Positions 51,629 to 61,134 are shown, numbered from the stretch's first letter. The stretch: 64,000 nucleotides of DNA from Stakelama portus (GCF_003171655.1 NZ_QFZL01000001.1:124001-188000); one strand, 5' to 3'. The notes: generated by a model from the sequence alone, not told the origin. Numbers and translations: made by a program.

Positions 51629-52534
51629 TTATCGTGCCACTGCCATTGCCGGGACTTCGGCGCCGGACGCCGCGAGCTCGCGTTCGGCCTGGAAAAAGCC
51701 ATAAGCGGGGACCGCTTCGCCTTCGCGATCGGTGACTGCATCCCAGCCGTCGATGACGCGCGCGGCGGCATCGTCGGTTCGGCCGACATAGAGGCCGTGG
51801 GTGAGCGTGATGTTGGCGGACGCGAAATTGCCCGCGCCGGCGCACAGGATCGCGCGGCTGGGCGCGTCTTCGGCAACCAGCGCCACCAGGCCGGGGCTGA
51901 CAAGCGCAGGGTCGAGCTGCGTCAGCGCGTCGGCGGCAAGCACGCCGTCGGTCATCTGCGTCGCGGCGGTCGGAGCCAGGCTGTTGACGCGGATATTATA
52001 TTTCTCGCCTTCGATCGCGAGCGTCTGCATCAGCCCGACAAGCGCCATTTTGGCCGCGCCGTAATTGGCCTGGCCGAAATTGCCATAGAGGCCCGACGAG
52101 GACGTCGTCATGACGATGCGGCCATATTGCTGCTCGCGCATCACCGGCCACACGGCCTTTGAGAAGATCGCGGCACCCATCAGATGCACTTCGACGACGG
52201 TCCGGAAGTCCTCGATCGACATCTTCGCGAAGCTCTTGTCGCGCAGGATGCCCGCATTGTTGACCAGAATGTCGATCCGGCCCCAGCAGTCCATCAGCCG
52301 CGCGACAATGGCGTCGACGGCGGCTTCGTCGGTGACCGAACCCGCCATCGCAATGGCTTGCCCGCCGGCAGCGGTGATTTCGTCGGCAACCCGCTGCGCG
52401 GCTTCGCCGTTCAGGTCGTTGACCAGCAGCTTTGCGCCATGGCGCGCCAGTTCGAGTGCATGACACCGGCCGAGCCCACCCCCGGCTCCCGTCACGATCG
52501 CCACCTTGTCCTGCAAAATCGGTGTTCCCGTCAC
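51629..52534 (-). CDS. SDR oxidoreductase (MFE-2/3-hydroxyacyl-CoA dehydrogenase-like)
   Basis: 301 residues from a GTG preceded by GGGAGG. Classical SDR: TGAGGGLGR (15-23), NDLNG (39-43), NNAG (92-95), catalytic S145/S146, Y158, K162 (YGAAK). The N-terminal pattern DKVAIVTGAGGGLGRCHALELARHGAKLLVNDL is that of the hydroxyacyl-CoA dehydrogenase domain of multifunctional enzyme 2. With an acyl-CoA ligase in the partner operon, oxidation of a 3-hydroxyacyl-CoA is plausible. A TetR-type dyad lies 22 bp upstream. Confidence 0.9.
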   Translation of the reverse strand: MTGTPILQDKVAIVTGAGGGLGRCHALELARHGAKLLVNDLNGEAAQRVADEITAAGGQAIAMAGSVTDEAAVDAIVARLMDCWGRIDILVNNAGILRDKSFAKMSIEDFRTVVEVHLMGAAIFSKAVWPVMREQQYGRIVMTTSSSGLYGNFGQANYGAAKMALVGLMQTLAIEGEKYNIRVNSLAPTAATQMTDGVLAADALTQLDPALVSPGLVALVAEDAPSRAILCAGAGNFASANITLTHGLYVGRTDDAAARVIDGWDAVTDREGEAVPAYGFFQAERELAASGAEVPAMAVAR

Positions 52535-52555
52535 TTAGGGCCTCCCAAAAAGTAG

Positions 52556-52575
52556 TTCACTATCAAGCGAGTTAA
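52556..52575. promoter_or_regulatory. TetR-type operator, site B (SDR-permease operon)
   Basis: TTCACTATCAAGCGAGTTAA, 22 bp upstream of the SDR start. Its 20 bases agree with site A at 15 positions, and the four bases after it (TAAC) are also identical. Half-sites TTCACT/AGTTAA are eight bases apart. Located in the 92-bp gap between the SDR gene and the TetR gene. Confidence 0.7.
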
Positions 52576-52626
52576 TAACCTAAACGAGACAAGGCGGCCA
52601 TGGCCTTCCTGCCCGCTATCCCTGGC

Positions 52627-53388
52627 TTACTGTGCCGCCCGTCGTTCCGCCGCGCGTTCGGCGCAGATCGACTTGAAGCCGGCCGCCATGAACGTCGCCA
52701 TGCGTTTCTTGACCGCCACGAAATCCTCCGAACGGCAAAGTCCGCCCGACAATTTGTCGATACGCCCGGTCCGCGCCAGCGTGAGCATCAGCCCCCCGGT
52801 GACGAAGTGATAGCCCCAGAAGATGTCCTCTTCCTCGCAATCGGGCAGCGCCTTGCGGAGCAGATCGATCAGCCGCAGCACGACCGGATCGAAATGCTGG
52901 TCCATCATCTCCGCGCCCCATTCGGGGGTATTGGCGACCTGTGCGCCCAGCGCGGCATAATTGCGCCAGCCTTCGCCGCCTTCGATATAAAGGTCGAGAT
53001 CGGTATCGAGATAGGAGTGGAGCGCGCCTTCGACGGTCGGCTTGCCGTCGGTCGAGCGCTCATAATCGTCGAGCGCCTTCATCCGCCGCTCGTTGGTTAC
53101 CTGCGCACGGCGTGCGAACACCGCGTCGAACAGCTTCTGCTTGTCGTCGAAATAATAGTTGAGCAGCGTGTGGTGCACGCCCACGCGCTTTGCGACATCC
53201 TTCAGCGTCACGCCGTAAAGCCCGTGGCGGGAAAACAGATATTCCGCCGCGTCGAGAATCTGTTCGGTCGTTTCGGCCCGTCGTTCCGCCTTGCTCTGCG
53301 GTTTCCGACGCGGCTTGCGTTCTGCTGACAAATTGACGCCTTTCCTCGTTACATCGCGGGTCAGGCTGGCCGTACTCGCCATCATCAC
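52627..53388 (-). CDS. TetR-family transcriptional regulator
   Basis: 253 residues. A basic N-terminal arm (RKPRRKPQSKAERRAETTEQ) leads into the TetR helix-turn-helix (~40-85) with ILDAAEYLFSRHGLYGVTLKDVAKRVGVHHTLLNYYFDDKQKLFDAVF. The C-terminal ligand/dimer domain (GGEGWRNYAALGAQVANTPEWGAEMMDQHFDPV) fits TetR proteins that sense fatty-acid or CoA-like effectors. The start (three ATGs in a row) overlaps the stop of the ligase gene by 4 bp, so it is the last gene of the TBDR operon and should be autoregulated through site A. Confidence 0.92.
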   Translation of the reverse strand: MMMASTASLTRDVTRKGVNLSAERKPRRKPQSKAERRAETTEQILDAAEYLFSRHGLYGVTLKDVAKRVGVHHTLLNYYFDDKQKLFDAVFARRAQVTNERRMKALDDYERSTDGKPTVEGALHSYLDTDLDLYIEGGEGWRNYAALGAQVANTPEWGAEMMDQHFDPVVLRLIDLLRKALPDCEEEDIFWGYHFVTGGLMLTLARTGRIDKLSGGLCRSEDFVAVKKRMATFMAAGFKSICAERAAERRAAQ

Positions 53389-54968
53389 GACCCGCTATAC
53401 TCTGCTCTAAGGCGTATCTTGTCGATCTTTCCGGTTGATGCCAGTGGCATATTGTCGAGACGGATAACTGCATCGGGCACCCACCATGGCGCGATCCGCC
53501 CATTGAGCGGCGCCAGCAGCGCTTCATCCTCGATGCTCGCATCGCCGCGCAATTCGACCAGCAACAGCGGGCGTTCACCCCATTTGGGATCGTTGCGACC
53601 GATCACCGCGGCGAACGAAACCTGGGGAAGCGTCGTTACCAGCGCTTCGATTTCGGCCGGGTTGATCCATTCGCCGCCGGATTTGATCAGATCCTTCGAA
53701 CGTCCGGTGATCGTCAGATTGCCGTGCGCGTCGATGATCGCCAGGTCGCCGGTGTCGAACCAGCCATCGGCGTTGGTCGCGCTTTGCTCCTGCCCGAAAT
53801 AGCGTTCGACCACGGCCGGGCCACGGACGTGAAGATGGCCTTCGGTGCCGCGCTGCTCGGCGAGCGGCGTGCCGGACGCATCGAACAGCATCAGGTCGAT
53901 GCCCAGCGCCGGGCGACCGGAATTGCCGGCCGCGCGCTCGGGATCGCCCGCCATGGAAATGGTGCCGAGCGGCGAGAGTTCGGTCATCCCCCAGCTCGTC
54001 TGAACGGTTACGCCGAGTATGGTTTCGATGCGCTGCATCAGCGCGGGGGGCATCGGCGCGCCGCCGACCATGATCCGTTTCAGCGACGGCAGCGCGACGG
54101 CCGCGCGCTCGATATAATCCACCAGCCCGACCCAGACCGTGGGCACGCCGACGGCGACGGTGACGCCTTCGTCGCGGATCAGTCGGGCAAGGCTTTCGCC
54201 ATCGGTATGCCGCCCCGGCAGCACCAGCCCCGCGCCGACCGAAGGCGCCGCGAACGGAATGCCCCAGGCATTGGCATGGAACATCGGCACTGCGGGCAGC
54301 ACGACGTCGCGGCGCGTGATGCCGAACACATCCGCCTGCAGCAACCGGTTGGCATGGAGGAAGTTCGAACGGTGGGTATAGGTTACGCCCTTGGGCGCCC
54401 CCGTCGTTCCGGACGTGAAGCAAAGGCCGGCAGGGGTGCGTTCGTCGAAATCGCCCCACGGAACCGTCTGCGTCGTCGCGGCGAGCGCGGCATCGACCGA
54501 CAGGATCCGTACCGCGCCATTGCCGTTGGCGGGCACGTCGCCGTCGATCAGGATCGCCTGGATATTGGGCGCCAGCGCGGCGACGTCACGCGCGAGCGGC
54601 AACAGATCGGCGCTGGCGATGATCAGTTTCGCCTGCGATTGCTGCACCATCGCGCCGAGCTGGGCCGCAGTGATGCGGGGGTTGAGGGTGTGGCAAACCG
54701 CCCCCATCCCCATGATGCCGTACCATGCCTCGACATGGACCTGACAGTTCCAGGCCAGGGTGGCGACATGATCGCCGACCCCGATGCCCAGCCCGGCAAG
54801 CAGCGCCGAAAAGCGCCGTGCCCGTTCCCGTACTTCGGCGAAGGTCGCCCGCACGGTCGAACCGCCTTCGCGTGCGGTGACGATCTTGCCCGTCGGATGC
54901 CATTTGGCCGCGTGGTCGATAAATTTGTCGAGCGTAAGCGCGTAATCCTGCATCGCACCACTGATCAT
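53385..54968 (-). CDS. Medium/long-chain fatty-acid-CoA ligase-like enzyme
   Basis: About 527 residues from ATG 54968, which overlaps the esterase stop by 4 bp (ATGs at 54974 and 54953 are alternatives). Class I adenylate-forming motifs: FTSGTTGAPKGVTYTHRS, SWGMTELSPLGT, GDLAIIDAHGNL followed by KDLIKSGGEWINPAEIE, and the terminal lysine in LASTGKIDKIRLR. The N-terminal sequence YALTLDKFIDHAAKWHP is typical of the AlkK/long-chain group. It should activate the acid set free by the co-encoded esterase. Confidence 0.93.
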   Translation of the reverse strand: MISGAMQDYALTLDKFIDHAAKWHPTGKIVTAREGGSTVRATFAEVRERARRFSALLAGLGIGVGDHVATLAWNCQVHVEAWYGIMGMGAVCHTLNPRITAAQLGAMVQQSQAKLIIASADLLPLARDVAALAPNIQAILIDGDVPANGNGAVRILSVDAALAATTQTVPWGDFDERTPAGLCFTSGTTGAPKGVTYTHRSNFLHANRLLQADVFGITRRDVVLPAVPMFHANAWGIPFAAPSVGAGLVLPGRHTDGESLARLIRDEGVTVAVGVPTVWVGLVDYIERAAVALPSLKRIMVGGAPMPPALMQRIETILGVTVQTSWGMTELSPLGTISMAGDPERAAGNSGRPALGIDLMLFDASGTPLAEQRGTEGHLHVRGPAVVERYFGQEQSATNADGWFDTGDLAIIDAHGNLTITGRSKDLIKSGGEWINPAEIEALVTTLPQVSFAAVIGRNDPKWGERPLLLVELRGDASIEDEALLAPLNGRIAPWWVPDAVIRLDNMPLASTGKIDKIRLRAEYSGS

Positions 54969-56668
54969 CGGCATCGCGTATCCTGCGGGGGAAGGGGCGG
55001 CGAAATCACGCCGGTGTTCCAGGTCCAGGGAATGTCCCCCGCCGCACGGCGCCGGCAGACGACTTCCTCGTGCAGGGCATAGCGTCCGCCGCTCAGCCGC
55101 AGCACCGGCACGGGCTTGTTGGCGAATACCATCCCGGAACGATCGTCGGCATAGGGCGGCCATGCCGGAGCATTGGGCGCAGTCGGCTGACCGGTGCGGG
55201 CAAAGGATACCCAATAGCCCATGATCGCCGCCGACATCGCACGTTCGCGCGCGGTGTCGGGGATCTTGGGCCAATAGGGCGGCAGATCGTCCATCGTGCC
55301 GAACACATAGGGCAGTTCCGATCCGTGAAAGCCATGGACGTTCCAGGTTTCGGTCGCCGGATAACCGTGATCGAACAGATAGAGATAGGACGGGACGCCC
55401 AGCGCCGCCTGTTTCGCTGCCAGCCGTTCCGACGTCCATCCGTACATCGCGTCGCGCGTGGTCGCGAGCATGCTCTCTTCGATATCGTCGGACGGATAGA
55501 TTGCGAGGAAGCGATCGGCCAGTTCGCCATAGGCGGCACGGATGCGCGCTTCATAGGCCGCGGCACTGTCCGGCTTGGGCGGCAACAGGATGCGCAGCGT
55601 GCGGATTTCGCCGCTGTTGAACCCGGCGATGATCGGCACGGGGGCCTGTTCGCCGCGGTCGAAGATATCGACCAGCTGATCGGGAAGCACCTGTCCGTCG
55701 ATCGTGCCCCAGGGGACGAACGCCGCTTCGGCGGCGCCGCGCACCAGATCGGCCGGCGACATCGCGCGCATCGCGGCCAGATCGGCCGCACCAAGCTTCT
55801 GCTGCAACGCGCTGCCCGTGGTTTCCGCCGGGGGCATGCCATGCGAAGCTTCGCGCAGGGCAGGGGTGCTGAGCATATAGGCGCTTTCGGCGATCGCCTT
55901 GGCGAACAGGCCGCGCGCACGGGGCGATGCCATCAGATACATGACGCTGAGCGCGCCTGCGCTTTCGCCGGCGATGGTGACGTTGGCCGGGTCTCCGCCG
56001 AACGCGGCGATGTTGCGCTGAACCCATTTCAGCGCCTCGATCTGGTCGAGCAGGCCGTAATTGCCCGAGACATCGTCGGCCGATTCGGCGCTGAGTTCGG
56101 GATGCGCGAGATAGCCCAATATGCCCAGGCGATAATTGATCGAAACGACGACGATGCCCTGACGCGCCATTTTCGACCCGTCATATGTCTTCTGGCTGCT
56201 CGCCCCGTTGGTCAGTGCGCCGCCATGAATCCACACCAGCACCGGCGCATTTTCGGCATGTTCGGGCGCCCAGACATTGAGCGACAGGCAATCCTCGCTC
56301 ATCGGGCCGATATCTTCGGAATAGACGCTCGCCGAGCGCGCACCGGGTTGATAGCAGGCGGGGCCGAAATCGGTGGCGCGCCGCGTGTCCTGCCAGTCGG
56401 GCTGGGGCACGGGCGGTTTCCAGCGCAGATCGCCCTCCGGCGCCACGGCATAGGGAATGCCCTTGAACGACAGGATGCCACGCCGCTCGCTGCCGACCAT
56501 CGTTCCGACAGGCGCCGTCACCACCGGGCCCGAGCGTTGCGCGCCGGCCCCGACCGGGATGACGACCAGGCCGGTCAGCAGCACCAGCCGACCCATCCGC
56601 GCGAGCAGGCCGCGCACCATTGTGCGCGACCGGCCCCGTTCATTGCTGCTTGCGTATCTGTCGAACAT
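54965..56668 (-). CDS. Type-B carboxylesterase (secreted)
   Basis: 567 residues from ATG 56668, which overlaps the TBDR stop by one base; an ATG at 56620 would give a shorter n-region. A signal peptide (RMGRLVLLTGLVVIPVGAGAQ) is followed by the carboxylesterase-B domain: SEDCLSLNVWAPEHAENAPVLVWIHGG, nucleophile S237 in GESAGA, GFNSGEIR and FHGSELPYVFG. It is a close paralogue of the esterase at 46.8-48.5 kb but is not a lipoprotein. It lies directly after the TBDR and ahead of the CoA ligase, so it likely cleaves the imported ester in the periplasm. Confidence 0.93.
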   Translation of the reverse strand: MFDRYASSNERGRSRTMVRGLLARMGRLVLLTGLVVIPVGAGAQRSGPVVTAPVGTMVGSERRGILSFKGIPYAVAPEGDLRWKPPVPQPDWQDTRRATDFGPACYQPGARSASVYSEDIGPMSEDCLSLNVWAPEHAENAPVLVWIHGGALTNGASSQKTYDGSKMARQGIVVVSINYRLGILGYLAHPELSAESADDVSGNYGLLDQIEALKWVQRNIAAFGGDPANVTIAGESAGALSVMYLMASPRARGLFAKAIAESAYMLSTPALREASHGMPPAETTGSALQQKLGAADLAAMRAMSPADLVRGAAEAAFVPWGTIDGQVLPDQLVDIFDRGEQAPVPIIAGFNSGEIRTLRILLPPKPDSAAAYEARIRAAYGELADRFLAIYPSDDIEESMLATTRDAMYGWTSERLAAKQAALGVPSYLYLFDHGYPATETWNVHGFHGSELPYVFGTMDDLPPYWPKIPDTARERAMSAAIMGYWVSFARTGQPTAPNAPAWPPYADDRSGMVFANKPVPVLRLSGGRYALHEEVVCRRRAAGDIPWTWNTGVISPPLPPQDTRCR

Positions 56669-58956
56669 CAAAAGTCATACCCCACGCGAATGCCGATCGT
56701 GCGCGGACGCAGCCGCGCATAGCGCCCATCCAGAAACGCTTCGGGATGGACATAGGTGATCGCGTCATTGTCGAGCAGATTTTCGACATAGGCCGTGATC
56801 TTGGCGCCGCCCGTGGTCACCCCGGCATAGAGATTCACCGTCGTATAGGCGTCGGTATAGTCATAGGTCGGGTTGATCAGCGTCGGGCGCCCCGGAACAT
56901 TGGGGAACAGGCCCGGATATTTGCCGACATGCGCGGCATTGGCGGCCATGAACACATCGGCATTGTCGCCGACCGCGAAATCATAGCGGACCGTAGCCGA
57001 GCCCTGGAAATGCGGCGAGGCAAGCTGAATCCCCTTTTCCGCGCCGGACATCGCCGCTTCCTGATCGGTAAGTTCGGTCACCTTGGCATCGTTGTACGAG
57101 CCGTTGAAGGTGAAGAGCAGTCCGCGCGTGGGGCGCACCGCCAGTTCGAGTTCGACGCCCTTGCTGGTCGCGGCGCCGATATTGGTCGCGAACTGGATCT
57201 GATCGGACAGGCGATTGGCCTGCACCTGAATGTCGCGCCAGTCGATATAATAGAAAGCCAGATTGGCCGACAGCGCGCCGTTCAGCCAATAGCCCTTGAG
57301 CCCGACTTCATAATTGGTGAGCGAATCCGAATCCGCGCCGTCGGGAATGACGATGTCGGTGGGATCGACCACGCTGACGAGGCCCGCGCGCGCATTGGCC
57401 ACCGGCGCGCGGAAGCCGGTCGATATGGTGGCATAGGTGGTCAGCGACGGGCTGGGCTTGAACGACGCGCTGACCTTGTAGGACAGCGACCCGTCGGTAA
57501 CCCGTCGTCCGAGCGCGGCCGGAACCGCCGTGGGCACGAAATTCCACCCAAGCTTGTAATTGGCGGCGACAAGGGCAGGGGCCACTGCGAGATAGTTGGA
57601 CGTATATCCGCCGGCACGCGTGTTCGCCCGCACTTCGGTAGAGGTATAGCGAAGCCCGCCGGTCAGCCAGAATTTCTCGCCGAAACGATAAGTAAGCTCG
57701 CCGAATGCGGCCAGTTCGGTCGAGCGGCCGATGCCAGTGAACCGCGAATAATATTCGTCGGGCAGTCCGGTGATATTATATTCGTCGATGAATTGTTCGT
57801 TGCTGCGGTAATTATAATCGACCTGCCGTTCCTTGCCGTAGAAAAAGCTGCCGACGATCCATTCGAGCGGGCCCGATGTCTGCGATGCCAGCCGCATTTC
57901 CTGAACCCAGACATCGTCATAGGCATAGGCATCGAGCGCGAAGGGAATGGTCTGGGCAAAAGTGCCCGCCAGGTCGACGACGAACGACTGATCGAAGGTC
58001 GCATAGGTGGTCGAACTGGTGAAATTGGCGAAGCCGAGATCCCAGTCGAGCGAGAGATTGTAGCTGTGCAGCTCGCCTTCGAACAGGTCGGGGCGGTCCG
58101 AACGGCGGACGAATTTGCCCAGGTTGGGGTTGGTCAGCGCCGAATCTTCCGGCTTGCTGTTCTCATAGATGAAGGTCGCGCGGGCACGGAACCGGTCATT
58201 GGGCTGCCATTCGAGTTCGGCACGGCCGCCATAGGCCTTGAGCACGTTCGAATTCTTCACGCCCGTGCCGATATTGTCGACCCAGCCATCCTCGTGCCGG
58301 TAGAAGCCGACGACACGCAGGCCGAGCCGATCGGTGATGATCGGCACATTGACCATGCCGTTATAGCGCTGGCGCAGCGAATCGCTGCCGGTCAGGCCGA
58401 TATCCACCAGCGCTGATGCCTGCACTTCGTCCAGATCGGGCGATTTGGTGAGGATGCGGACCGCGCCTGCAAGCGAGCTGGACCCGAACAGCGTCCCCTG
58501 GGGACCGCGCAGGAACTCCACGCGCTCGACATCGAACAATGTCGGGTCGAGAATGGTGGAGTTGCCGTTCGCCGAGATCGGCAGTTCGTCGATATAGATG
58601 GCGACCGTGCCCTGAAGGTTCGCGCCATAGCCGTTGGTCGCGATGCCGCGCGCAGTGAAGTTGTTGAAATTGGCGGTGGGTTTGTTGACGACGACGCCCG
58701 GCGTTTCGCGCGCCAGCCCTTCATAGCCGACAATGCCCTTTTCGGTCAGTTCTTCCTGCTGAAAGGCAGTGACGCTGAGCGGCACGTCCTGAAGCCGTTC
58801 GGCGCGGCGCGTTGCCGTAACGACGATTTCCGATGCGCTCTGCGCTTCGGACTGCGTGTTGTTGTCCTGGCTGGCGGACTGGTCCTGCGCATAAGCAGGG
58901 GTGGCGACCAGCGCGATCGCGGCGACCGAAGCGGACGCAAATATCCTACCCTTCAT
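56668..58956 (-). CDS. TonB-dependent receptor of the ester-utilisation operon
   Basis: 762 residues. A signal peptide (KGRIFASASVAAIALVATPAYA) is followed by a plug with EIVVTATRRAERLQDVPLSVTAFQ, VGYEGLARETPGVVVNKP and LFDVERVEFLRGPQGTLFGSSSLAGAVRILTKSP, and a barrel ending IGIRVGYDF. The RRAERLQDVPLSVTAF...FLRGPQGTLFG form is the sphingomonad class for organic or aromatic compounds. First gene of the operon (TBDR, esterase, CoA ligase, TetR), with GGGAGAGGGAG before the ATG and two TetR-type dyads upstream. Confidence 0.93.
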   Translation of the reverse strand: MKGRIFASASVAAIALVATPAYAQDQSASQDNNTQSEAQSASEIVVTATRRAERLQDVPLSVTAFQQEELTEKGIVGYEGLARETPGVVVNKPTANFNNFTARGIATNGYGANLQGTVAIYIDELPISANGNSTILDPTLFDVERVEFLRGPQGTLFGSSSLAGAVRILTKSPDLDEVQASALVDIGLTGSDSLRQRYNGMVNVPIITDRLGLRVVGFYRHEDGWVDNIGTGVKNSNVLKAYGGRAELEWQPNDRFRARATFIYENSKPEDSALTNPNLGKFVRRSDRPDLFEGELHSYNLSLDWDLGFANFTSSTTYATFDQSFVVDLAGTFAQTIPFALDAYAYDDVWVQEMRLASQTSGPLEWIVGSFFYGKERQVDYNYRSNEQFIDEYNITGLPDEYYSRFTGIGRSTELAAFGELTYRFGEKFWLTGGLRYTSTEVRANTRAGGYTSNYLAVAPALVAANYKLGWNFVPTAVPAALGRRVTDGSLSYKVSASFKPSPSLTTYATISTGFRAPVANARAGLVSVVDPTDIVIPDGADSDSLTNYEVGLKGYWLNGALSANLAFYYIDWRDIQVQANRLSDQIQFATNIGAATSKGVELELAVRPTRGLLFTFNGSYNDAKVTELTDQEAAMSGAEKGIQLASPHFQGSATVRYDFAVGDNADVFMAANAAHVGKYPGLFPNVPGRPTLINPTYDYTDAYTTVNLYAGVTTGGAKITAYVENLLDNDAITYVHPEAFLDGRYARLRPRTIGIRVGYDF

Positions 58957-59012
58957 TCGATAACTCCCTCTCCCGCGCAGCGATTTTTCGCTGTCGTAGG
59001 GCGATCGATACT

Positions 59013-59032
59013 GTTTTTCTCACGTGAGTCAA
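59013..59032. promoter_or_regulatory. TetR-type operator, site A' (TBDR operon, proximal)
   Basis: GTTTTTCTCACGTGAGTCAA contains the perfect palindrome CTCACGTGAG (59019-59028). Its right part CTCACGTGAGTCAA matches CTCAAGTGAGTGAA of site C at 12 of 14 positions. It is 57 bp from the TBDR start and 22 bp (two helical turns) from site A. Confidence 0.5.
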
Positions 59033-59034
59033 TA

Positions 59035-59054
59035 TTCACTATCGTGCGTGTGAA
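59035..59054. promoter_or_regulatory. TetR-type operator, site A (TBDR operon, distal)
   Basis: TTCACTATCGTGCGTGTGAA, extended to TATTCAC-N10-GTGAATA (59033-59056), a perfect 7-bp inverted repeat 79 bp upstream of the TBDR start. It shares TTCACTATC, GCG, GT and AATAAC with the element before the SDR gene. Confidence 0.7.
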
Positions 59055-59195
59055 TAACATTGGAGGGAGGATTTACGTTACGTCTTCAGGCGCTGACTCC
59101 AGGAGGTGCCAGGTACAAGTCCGCCCCGCGCGTCCGAATTTGGTCGCGCGGGGGCGGGAATGTCGTGCTGGGGTGGGTTCGTTGGACCGAAAGCG

Positions 59196-60746
59196 TCAGG
59201 TGCCGAACGACAGGCGCCGATGTTCCTGATCGAGCATGCGATAGAGCCCCGCCGCCATCATCAGCAGCACCAGCGCAAAGGGCAGGCCGGTGACGATCGC
59301 CGCCGTCTGCAACGCGGCGAGTCCGCCCGCCCAGAGCAGCGCCGCCGCGAGCAGCCCGATCGCGACTGCCCAGGTCACGCGCGAAACGAAGCTGGCATGA
59401 TGATGCCCGCCCGATGCGATCATCGCCGTCACCAGCGCACCCGAATCGGCCGATGTGACGAAGAAGGTGGCGACGATCACCACCGCCAGCCACGAAGCGA
59501 CCGTGGTCAGCGGGAAATGGGCGAGGAACGCGAACAAGGCATCGGGCATGCTCTGTGCCACCGCCTCGGCCAGCCCGCCCGCGCCGAACATTTCGATATG
59601 CAATGCGCTGTCGCCGAAGATCGTCATCCAGACGAAGGTGAACAGGGTCGGCACGAACAACACGCCGGTGATGAATTCGCGGACCGTGCGGCCATAGGAT
59701 ATGCGCGCGATGAAGATGCCGACGAACGGCGACCAGCTGATCCACCAGGCGTAATAGAAGATCGTCCAGCTGCCCTGCCAATGGCCGGGGCTGTAGGTTT
59801 CGGTCCAGGTCGAAAGATAGACGAACCGCTGCACATAATAGCCGACATTCTGGATGAAGCCGTTGAGCAGGAACACGGTCGGCCCAACGATGAACACGAA
59901 GAGCATCAGCAGCAGCGCCAGCACCATGTTGATTTCCGACAGCCGCTTGATCCCGGCGTTCAGGCCGAATGCCACCGATGTCGTCGCCATGGCGGTGATA
60001 ACGACGATCAGGATGAATTTGGTAAGCGCGTTGTCGGGCGCGCCGACCAGGATGCTGAGCCCGGCATTGATCTGCGATGCGCCAAAGCCGAGCGACGCCG
60101 CCACGCCGCAAACGGTGGCGGTGATCGCGAGCACGTCGATCGCATCGACCAGCAGTCGGGGGAGCCGGGGGAAGGCCGCATTCAGGAAACCGCCGATGCT
60201 GAGCGGCATGCCGCGGTTGTACGCAGCATAGGCAAGCCCGAGTGCGATGATCGCATAGATGCCCCAGGCGTGCAGCCCCCAGTGAAGGAAGGTGACGCCC
60301 ATCGCATGCTGCGCGTTTCCGGCCAGCCCGCGCGGCAGATGCGCATCGGGATTGGAAAAGGCCGTGGCGGGAGGATTGGCGAAATGCGTCACCGGTTCGG
60401 CGACGCCATAGAAGAGCAGGCCAATCCCCATACCTGCCGAAAACAGCATCGCGAACCATGCCAGCATGCCGAATTCGGGTCTGGCGCTCTGGCCGCCCAG
60501 CCGGATATTCCCGAACCTGCCAAAGGCCAGTATCGCGCACAGCACCAGCAGGATATTGACCGTCAGCACCAGCAGCCAGCCGAAATTATCGGTCGCGCCG
60601 CTCTGGATCGCGTCGAATATCACCGACGCCTGATCGACATTCAGCACCGCGAACAGGATCAGCGCACCGATCAGCGTGACCGCGCCGTAAAATACGATCG
60701 GATTGAAACCAGGTTCGGAAGCGAGGCCAGCGGAATCCGAATTCAC
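59196..60746 (-). CDS. BCCT-family betaine/choline/carnitine transporter
   Basis: 516 residues from a GTG start. Twelve TM helices with the BCCT signatures GMGIGLLFYGVAEPVTHF (glycine-rich stretch of TM3) and WWISWSPFVGIFIARISYGRTVREF (TM8 aromatic box), plus HWGLHAWGIYAI. It imports a trimethylammonium compound or related osmolyte, coupled to Na+ or H+. The C-terminal tail is short, so there is no long osmosensing domain. No catabolic gene for betaine or carnitine is adjacent. It stands alone between the ester regulon and the cyd operon. Confidence 0.93.
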   Translation of the reverse strand: MNSDSAGLASEPGFNPIVFYGAVTLIGALILFAVLNVDQASVIFDAIQSGATDNFGWLLVLTVNILLVLCAILAFGRFGNIRLGGQSARPEFGMLAWFAMLFSAGMGIGLLFYGVAEPVTHFANPPATAFSNPDAHLPRGLAGNAQHAMGVTFLHWGLHAWGIYAIIALGLAYAAYNRGMPLSIGGFLNAAFPRLPRLLVDAIDVLAITATVCGVAASLGFGASQINAGLSILVGAPDNALTKFILIVVITAMATTSVAFGLNAGIKRLSEINMVLALLLMLFVFIVGPTVFLLNGFIQNVGYYVQRFVYLSTWTETYSPGHWQGSWTIFYYAWWISWSPFVGIFIARISYGRTVREFITGVLFVPTLFTFVWMTIFGDSALHIEMFGAGGLAEAVAQSMPDALFAFLAHFPLTTVASWLAVVIVATFFVTSADSGALVTAMIASGGHHHASFVSRVTWAVAIGLLAAALLWAGGLAALQTAAIVTGLPFALVLLMMAAGLYRMLDQEHRRLSFGT

Positions 60747-61134
60747 GATCGGGTAATGTCCGTATCAAGTGCAACGCGGATAATAGGGCGATCCTCCGAA
60801 AGTCGAATAGCAGCCGATGGCAAAGGAATATGCGGCGATGTCGCCGCGATATCCCTGCGCGCAATATGGCATGTACGTAACGAGACCAGCCTAACCGCGC
60901 GGTGGCGTCATTGCAACGCCGGGGCGATATTGCTTCGACCCGACAGCAATAAACCACGGATCGCTCGCGATTCTATCGCCGCTGCCGGTGGTATTTTCTT
61001 CGCGCTGCCTTTGCCGCATCGACCTGGCGGATGTGTGGCGATTGCGCGTTGCCGAAACGCCGATGCGCCGCCCTGCTTTCCCTTGGGAGGAGGCAGGCGC
61101 GGCGCACCGGGGGGATTGGGATATTGGTGTCGGA
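60747..61134. other. Intergenic region between BCCT and cyd genes
   Basis: 388 bp without a supported gene. It should hold the BCCT promoter (A/T-rich TATTAT on the minus strand about 35 bp upstream of the GTG) and the 3' end of the cyd transcript. I saw no clear intrinsic terminator. Confidence 0.5.

Noticed and set aside
60762..60770. TATCAAGTG near the BCCT start, resembling the core of the TetR-type sites
   Set aside because: Only the core nine bases match; the TTCACT and AGTGAA arms are absent, so BCCT was not placed in the regulon.
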